This document shows, piece after piece, positions 62,074 through 64,000 of a stretch of DNA of 64,000 nt. Made by a program: the position numbers and the translations under genes. The notes beneath the pieces are model-generated. The model worked only from the letters and a program-made list of their open reading frames with translations. It did no database searches and had not been told where the DNA came from. Source of the DNA: Membranipora membranacea (lineage: Eukaryota > Bryozoa > Gymnolaemata > Cheilostomatida > Membraniporidae); contig OU612065.1 of the NCBI GenBank assembly GCA_914767715.1, positions 32,054,001-32,118,000 of the forward strand, in the 5' to 3' direction. Position 1 is the stretch's first letter. Every line of letters starts with the position of its first letter.

Positions 62074-63717
62074 CTGAGACAAAGAACGGCAGCAAATACC
62101 CTGTGTCTAACAGATCATAGCTGATAAAAGACAGGTTATGACACCAGGTCTGAGATGAAGCACTTATTAATTTATCTTTGTAACAGGTTGTCTCCCTAAG
62201 TACATAATATAAAATGATTAATATTGATCTTATGCTCAACTTTTAATAAGCCAATGCTGACTTAAATATGAACACTATTTTAATATTTATGTAGCAACAG
62301 AAAAGAGCATCTTTTATAATCATAAATTTCAGCTTACGTTTGTTCCAGAGAGTTAACTACCTATTTGTGATATTGTATGGACATGATTACCAGCCGGTGT
62401 CTATAACCTAGGCGGGAAGTTGACTCTAAATGACAGAACATGACATAAAATATGATCAGTATCGGTAATTTCTGGGACGTATTTTACAGTAGATTGATCA
62501 TTGAGTGTTTTAAAATTGAAGAAAAGATTTTGATGAAAAATCAATAGAAGATTTCCCCATTTCAAGTAGACTGGATTCAGTCCAAAAACTTTGAGTTATC
62601 TACTCAGGTTGGGTTTGATGCTTTGAACAGACAACTCCTCACAACAACAAACCTAGACCCATCAGTGTTACTGATTTTGGATATCAGAATTTTGGGTTTG
62701 AGCACCACCGGATGCATTGTATTTCTATGGAAAAGTGAACACCTTCCTTAACTATTAAACTTGCTAGCTCAGTTCTCACAGGCATTTAGGTACAGTAGTT
62801 TATGTCGAGTCCAGTTGTTTTGAAAATGTTATTCTGAAGATTGGAGTTTTAAAATTGAAGATTGTTCTATTTTCTCTGAAGAGATTGAAGACAGCATTGT
62901 GTGCAGGGAGCCCCATTTCTTGCTCTGAATTATAAATGTTTAAAACAAGCATCACTGTCATAACGTCTGACAATTACGAATAGTATTGTATATAAAATGA
63001 GTTGGGACAATATTTAGATATTCTCCCTGCATTGAAAATTCAAAGCTTAATTTAAAAACAATATCTTGAATACAGTTTGATATAAAAAACAAATAGCGGA
63101 ACATATGAAATGCCATGAAACCAGTGTTCATCAAATGACCAAAAATATAATATAAACCACAACACTGAGGAGAAGGAGGGAAAGATAGATGATGGCTATG
63201 AAAATTCTCAACTAAAACTTTGGATTGTGATCAACCATTGGCGGGAAAGCAAAAAAAGATAGATTTGGAAGCCTTGAATATACTACATACCTAAAAATTT
63301 GATTGGTAGCAACAAGTAGAAAATCAGAAGTTGGCTGACATCAAAGGATTAGAATGTCATAAAAACATTCACCAGAAACTGATACAATTTCACTGCTTGA
63401 ACCTCTAGTTGATTTTTTATGGATAACAAAGCATAAAACTATGTACCTGCAGTATATCATCAATATAAATTTAATCATTGGCTTATATTTGAATTTTGTT
63501 GAGCAGTGATATCACATCAAAAAGAGGCTATGTGTAATCTAGATCGGCCACAGTGACAGTAAACATAAAAACTATAACAAATCAAAGTTTCCATAATATA
63601 TTTTGGCATCAGATACCTGATCACTGATTGGATATACGTTGTGATACCCATGACCTACTTTTTGAGACCTGTAACCTTATTGGTTAGTTTATATATGACC
63701 TAATTTTGATGACCTTA
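62074..63717. other. Gene-free gap between iRhom end and guanylyl cyclase
   Basis: AT-rich. I found no exon that would continue the cyclase upstream of 62073, nor a convincing start ATG with signal peptide on the minus strand. The iRhom 3' UTR and the cyclase promoter and first exon should both lie here unless the genes overlap. Confidence 0.45.
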
Positions 63718-64000
63718 CTACTGATTCTCAATCTCCCATTCAAATTTAGTTTCTGTGGCCTCCACTTCCACGCCCATATTCTCGCAAAAGTCATCTTTGA
63801 ATGGTACACAGTTTATATATCTGCACCCCTTACATTCTCTTATAGGAGTGACATAAAACACTATGAACAGTACAACGTAGAGCACGACGACGAGGACTAT
63901 ACAAGTCACTTTTATGATCAGTTTACGTTTTCGATCCTCTGATCCGAATGTCACATATGGAATAAGAGCGAAGGAGAGCAAAATGCCGAACACAAATCCA
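63718..64000 (-). CDS. RHBDF: iRhom (inactive rhomboid), last exon, cut by the window edge
   Basis: The frame is open from the right window edge to a stop at 63718. It reads GFVFGILLSFALIPYVTFG, a hydrophobic helix (VTCIVLVVVLYVVLFIVFYV), then TPIRECKGCRYINCVPFKDD and FCENMG. The end of vertebrate iRhom1/2 has the same plan: GFLLSFAFLPYISFG, a last membrane helix, then C-x-x-C, L-T-C-x-PF-T-D-x-FCE. iRhoms are catalytically dead rhomboids of the ER that guide ADAM17 maturation and EGF-family trafficking. The final 15 residues (EATETKFEWEIENQ) have no clear counterpart in the vertebrate proteins. The upstream exons lie outside the window. Confidence 0.85.
   Translation of the reverse strand, partial: GFVFGILLSFALIPYVTFGSEDRKRKLIIKVTCIVLVVVLYVVLFIVFYVTPIRECKGCRYINCVPFKDDFCENMGVEVEATETKFEWEIENQ

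Noticed and set aside
62054-62239. Open frame that could be a signal-peptide exon of the guanylyl cyclase
   Set aside because: It begins at a non-ATG codon, runs through the exon at 62073 in the wrong frame, and joining it would need an intron of about 22 bases.

Overview
The window is animal nuclear DNA: AT-rich, with many small exons bounded by GT-AG introns, tRNA-derived SINEs, miniature inverted-repeat elements and microsatellites. The proteins (PUS1, TLCD4, a class A neuropeptide-type GPCR, a receptor guanylyl cyclase, iRhom and a caspase-like p10 region) point to an invertebrate metazoan, probably marine. The phylum cannot be fixed from the sequence alone.

Layout. Positions 1-17.6 kb are a mosaic of segmental duplications. 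Pieces of the 5' part of PUS1 alternate with pieces of a gene encoding the small-subunit (p10) half of a caspase-like protein. There are three caspase p10 units (3.5-5.1, 11.7-12.8 and 16.9-17.5 kb) and three partial PUS1 copies (0.5, 13.5-14.9 and 15.4-16.1 kb), and two of the partial PUS1 copies carry nonsense changes. From 18.6 to 21.6 kb, on the minus strand, lies a complete six-exon TLCD4 (TMEM56-like) gene of 271 codons. The complete PUS1 gene follows at 25.0-33.3 kb on the plus strand: 12 exons, 518 codons, every junction in phase, with one intron that fits only as AT-AC. A possible three-exon gene for a 65-residue protein lies at 35.9-39.0 kb. A two-exon GPCR is on the minus strand at 42.5-45.9 kb. 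A receptor guanylyl cyclase of at least 17 exons is on the minus strand at 50.0-62.1 kb. The last exon of an iRhom (inactive rhomboid) gene enters from the right edge, also on the minus strand.

Between the genes are mobile and repetitive sequences: two or three tRNA-derived SINEs, a ~105-bp MITE family with three copies (one nested inside a SINE), a hAT-like element family with CAGGGCYGTAG ends, foldback elements, a LINE-like ORF remnant and several tandem repeats.

The genes do not form a pathway. The notable features are the PUS1/caspase duplication mosaic, the caspase units with no visible catalytic subunit, the AT-AC intron in PUS1, and the guanylyl cyclase with an in-frame TGA between its short extracellular part and its membrane span. 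Exon coordinates were assigned by hand from splice signals and reading-frame continuity. Family calls rest on recognised motifs, not on database searches.
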